From: Planctomicrobium sp.
GTDB lineage: Bacteria; Planctomycetota; Planctomycetia; Planctomycetales; Planctomycetaceae
Direction: 5' to 3'
Length of the DNA stretch: 8,396 nt
Assembly: GCA_018659505.1 (NCBI GenBank)
Contig: JABJMI010000705.1
Coordinates: 1 to 8,396, forward strand
A program made the translations under genes and the position numbers. Below, piece after piece: positions 6,508 to 8,396 of the stretch (position 1 is the first letter of the stretch; every line of letters starts with the position of its first letter). The notes beneath the pieces are model-generated. The model saw only the letters and a list, made by a program, of their open reading frames with translations, was not told where the DNA came from and ran no database searches.

Positions 6508-6512
6508 TCGGC

Positions 6513-6905
6513 GTGACAATTACTCCCAGGCAATTTGAAGTTCAACCATCATCCGGTGTTCCGATATACCTCCAGATCGTGGAGCAGGTGAATGCACTCG
6601 TTGTGGGCGGACATCTGCAATCAGGTGAAATGCTTCCCAGCGTTCGGCAGATGGCTGCGGAATTGAGTGTCAATCATATGACGATTTCAAAAGCATATTC
6701 TCGTCTGGAGGCAAGTGGAGTTGTTGAACGGGTTCGTGGAAAAGGGATGATGTTGAAGGAGTCTCCAATCACGGGGACGCTGAAAAATCGACAGAGCCAA
6801 CTGCAACCGCTCATGGAACAAGCAGTGATTCGAGCACGGCAATTAGGACTTAATGATACTCAAATACTTGCGGTCTTAAAGACCGTTCTGCAGGAGATGC
6901 AATGA
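6513..6905 (+). CDS. GntR family transcriptional regulator, YtrA type
   Basis: A 130-residue cytoplasmic DNA-binding protein. Residues about 15-82 form the GntR winged helix-turn-helix: PIYLQIVEQV (17-26), GEMLPSVRQMAAELSVNHMTISKAYSRLEASG (38-69) and the wing VVERVRGKGMML (70-81). Only about 48 residues follow, predicted helical, where most GntR families carry a large effector domain. This short C-terminus is the hallmark of the YtrA subfamily, which often controls adjacent ABC transporter genes. It starts with GTG at 6513. It is the first gene of an operon and overlaps the ABC ATPase gene by 4 bp (ATGA). A palindrome over its promoter suggests it represses itself and the transporter genes until an unknown signal, often cell-envelope stress in this subfamily, relieves repression. 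Family call is firm; the signal is unknown. Confidence 0.93.
   Translation: MTITPRQFEVQPSSGVPIYLQIVEQVNALVVGGHLQSGEMLPSVRQMAAELSVNHMTISKAYSRLEASGVVERVRGKGMMLKESPITGTLKNRQSQLQPLMEQAVIRARQLGLNDTQILAVLKTVLQEMQ
6892..6896 (+). promoter_or_regulatory. Ribosome binding site for the ABC ATPase gene
   Basis: AGGAG lies within the last codons of the GntR gene, 5 nt before ATG at 6902 and 8 nt before a second in-frame ATG at 6905. Either start is usable; the first gives the ATGA overlap. Confidence 0.65.
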
Positions 6906-7819
6906 TGACAACCCCGATCATAGAAATTCAAAACCTCACAAAACGGTTTGATCAAAAAGATGTTCTTAACGGCGTTGACTTGACGATTGAGCAAGGTCAG
7001 GTTGTTGGACTATTGGGAACCAATGGCTCTGGAAAAACGACGCTCATTAAATGCCTGCTCGGGTTATTGAAAACGACATCCGGAACGTGTTCAATCTTCG
7101 GTGAAGATGCCTGGGACTTGAGTGCTCAAGCGAAATCGCGACTCGGTTATGTATCACAAGAATTTGCAGTATTACCGTGGTTAACTGTTCAGGCTGCAAC
7201 AGAGTATATCGGGGCATTCTATGAGCACTGGGACCATCAACTCGTAAGCCGCTTATTGGCTGAATGGGATTTAGATATCAAGCAACGAGTCGGAGTTTTA
7301 TCAGTAGGACAGCGACAAAAGCTAGCTGTCATTTTAGCGATGGGGCATCGCCCCGAACTGTTGATTCTTGACGAACCAGTCGCCAGTCTCGATCCTCTTG
7401 CCAGACGTCGGTTCCTTCAATCACTGATTGATTTCACCGAAGACGAAAAGCATACGATTTTGTTTTCGACACACATCACCTCGGACCTCGAACGAATTGC
7501 TTCGCATGTCGGAATGCTACGCGAGGGAGAGATGGGTTACTGGGGCGAGATGGATTCCCTCAAGAATCAGGTCAAGCGTTTACGCATCCATGCAAAGGAA
7601 TTTCTGCCTGCCACAATGAATATCCCTGGCACGATTCGGTGTCACGTAGATGGCGAGCACGCACTGGTCACTGTTTCAGAAATGGACAGCGAAACCGTGA
7701 ACAACATTTCGACACGTTTAGAGGCAAAGGTGAGTGTCGAAGACCTAAATTTGGAAGAAATCTTTCTCGAACTGAGTGGCATCTCATCTGAATATGAAAC
7801 AGCGGGAGCAAGTCGATGA
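6902..7819 (+). CDS. ABC transporter ATP-binding protein
   Basis: A 305-residue ABC ATPase, expected at the inner face of the cytoplasmic membrane to power a membrane partner. All motifs are intact: Walker A GTNGSGKT (39-46), Q-loop Gln86 in GYVSQEF, signature LSVGQ (133-137), Walker B LLILDEP with catalytic Glu158, D-loop SLD (162-164) and switch His191 in STH. After the nucleotide-binding domain (about 1-215) comes a roughly 85-residue C-terminal extension ending in an NLEEIFLEL block, as in many ATPases of ABC-2 type and YtrB-like exporters. It overlaps the GntR gene by 4 bp upstream and the next gene by 4 bp downstream, so the three are probably translated together. There is no substrate-binding protein, so it is more likely an exporter or a mechano/regulatory system than an importer. 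Substrate unknown. Confidence 0.95.
   Translation: MMTTPIIEIQNLTKRFDQKDVLNGVDLTIEQGQVVGLLGTNGSGKTTLIKCLLGLLKTTSGTCSIFGEDAWDLSAQAKSRLGYVSQEFAVLPWLTVQAATEYIGAFYEHWDHQLVSRLLAEWDLDIKQRVGVLSVGQRQKLAVILAMGHRPELLILDEPVASLDPLARRRFLQSLIDFTEDEKHTILFSTHITSDLERIASHVGMLREGEMGYWGEMDSLKNQVKRLRIHAKEFLPATMNIPGTIRCHVDGEHALVTVSEMDSETVNNISTRLEAKVSVEDLNLEEIFLELSGISSEYETAGASR
7804..7808 (+). promoter_or_regulatory. Ribosome binding site for the third operon gene
   Basis: GGGAG lies 7 nt before ATG at 7816, inside the end of the ABC ATPase gene. It supports the start of the partial gene that runs off the window. Confidence 0.65.
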
Positions 7820-8396
7820 AGCCACAACTCTATCAAGTCTTCCGCACGTATTGGCAACGCCCAGTGCTCCTGTTATTGGGAGTTGGGATATTGCTGTCGT
7901 TGATCGGAGTGTATAGCTTTGGACTTTTTCGAGGTTCCAATGAATACGTCGCTCCTAGCCGTCCGATCCCTTCTCAATATGCTCATGTTCAACTTTCTGA
8001 ACTAGAAGTCTATGACGCACAGGCAGGCACATCTCAGTGGACAGAAATACTAGGCAGAGCAAAATCGATTCGTACTTTAGACATTCGTAAGGACAGCGAT
8101 AGCGAACTCCCGGATCTCTTTCCATTTGTTAATCTGGAAGCAATTTCCCTAGTCGGTGAATTTTCACAGTCAGAGATTGATCAAGTCGCCGAATTGAAGA
8201 ACCTTAATACTTTTTCCTTTTTAGAGACGCCTGCTCTAGAACTTCCCCAAGGAACATTTACAAAACTCGGGAAGAGAATACGTCATCTGGAATCTTCTGA
8301 TCATGGATTACTCGCTCACAAGAACGAACTTAAAGACCTGGTGAATCTGCATTCTCTCTATCTTCAAAAATCGTCGGAAGATGTCAATTTTGATGA
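7816..8396 (+). CDS. Partial membrane-anchored protein with leucine-rich-repeat-like region (possible ABC permease partner)
   Basis: The gene is open from ATG at 7816 to the window edge (193 full codons, no stop seen). It overlaps the ABC ATPase stop as ATGA. The N-terminus is basic (Lys2, Arg10, Arg15) and followed by one strong membrane segment (about residues 17-38), suggesting the rest lies outside the cytoplasm. From about residue 85, LRR-like strand cores recur every 22-25 residues: IRTLDI (85), LEAISL (107), LNTFSF (130), IRHLES (155) and LHSLYL (178). The spacing and Leu/Asn pattern resemble degenerate leucine-rich repeats, though not every repeat fits. In YtrA-type operons this place is usually held by a permease. 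Either this is a permease with a large LRR insert after its first membrane helix, or a separate LRR sensor tied to the ATPase. The missing 3' end would decide. Confidence 0.75.
   Translation, partial: MKPQLYQVFRTYWQRPVLLLLGVGILLSLIGVYSFGLFRGSNEYVAPSRPIPSQYAHVQLSELEVYDAQAGTSQWTEILGRAKSIRTLDIRKDSDSELPDLFPFVNLEAISLVGEFSQSEIDQVAELKNLNTFSFLETPALELPQGTFTKLGKRIRHLESSDHGLLAHKNELKDLVNLHSLYLQKSSEDVNFD

Larger units (their letters stand above)
5895..6512. other. 618-bp divergent intergenic region with inverted repeats
   Basis: This stretch separates the minus-strand DUF1501 gene from the plus-strand GntR/ABC operon. Supported contents are a weak promoter-like pair on the minus strand (6015-6044), a 9-bp inverted repeat (6042-6080), a 21-bp palindrome (6268-6288), and the promoter and operator of the GntR gene (6455-6507). 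A plus-strand open frame at 6240-6458 (GTG start, 72 codons) has no ribosome site or recognisable sequence and was not called. Confidence 0.6.

Overview
The window looks like a piece of a Planctomycetota chromosome. The main reason is a family signature that is almost diagnostic of that phylum: a planctomycete cytochrome c protein (PSCyt1 + DUF1549/PSCyt2 + DUF1553/PSD1) next to a Tat-exported DUF1501 protein, plus a second DUF1501 gene nearby. Base composition looks moderate and uniform by eye. The genus cannot be fixed from this sequence.

Left part (138-3867, all minus strand): a two-gene operon. The first gene (3867 down to 1588) encodes a Sec-exported cytochrome-type protein with two CxxCH motifs. 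It is interrupted at codon 475 by an in-frame TAG, where the family's NRxWQ motif normally has Gln; the reading frame continues intact to the natural stop. The second gene (1586 down to 138) starts 1 bp after that stop and encodes DUF1501 with a twin-arginine signal. The pair would act outside the cytoplasmic membrane.

Middle (3868-6512): a 662-bp intergenic stretch, a solitary minus-strand DUF1501 gene (5894 down to 4530) with a very good Tat signal but no cytochrome partner in view, and a 618-bp divergent intergenic stretch. The two non-coding stretches hold several perfect inverted repeats and promoter-like boxes, but no convincing gene.

Right part (6455-8396, plus strand): a tightly packed operon with 4-bp ATGA overlaps. 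It has a strong sigma70-like promoter overlapped by a palindromic operator, a YtrA-type GntR repressor, a complete ABC ATPase, and a third gene running off the window end. That gene was found by translating from the overlap. It has one N-terminal membrane segment followed by leucine-rich-repeat-like sequence where a YtrA-type operon usually has its permease. This ABC-plus-LRR arrangement is the most novel-looking system here; the amber codon in the cytochrome gene is the clearest anomaly.
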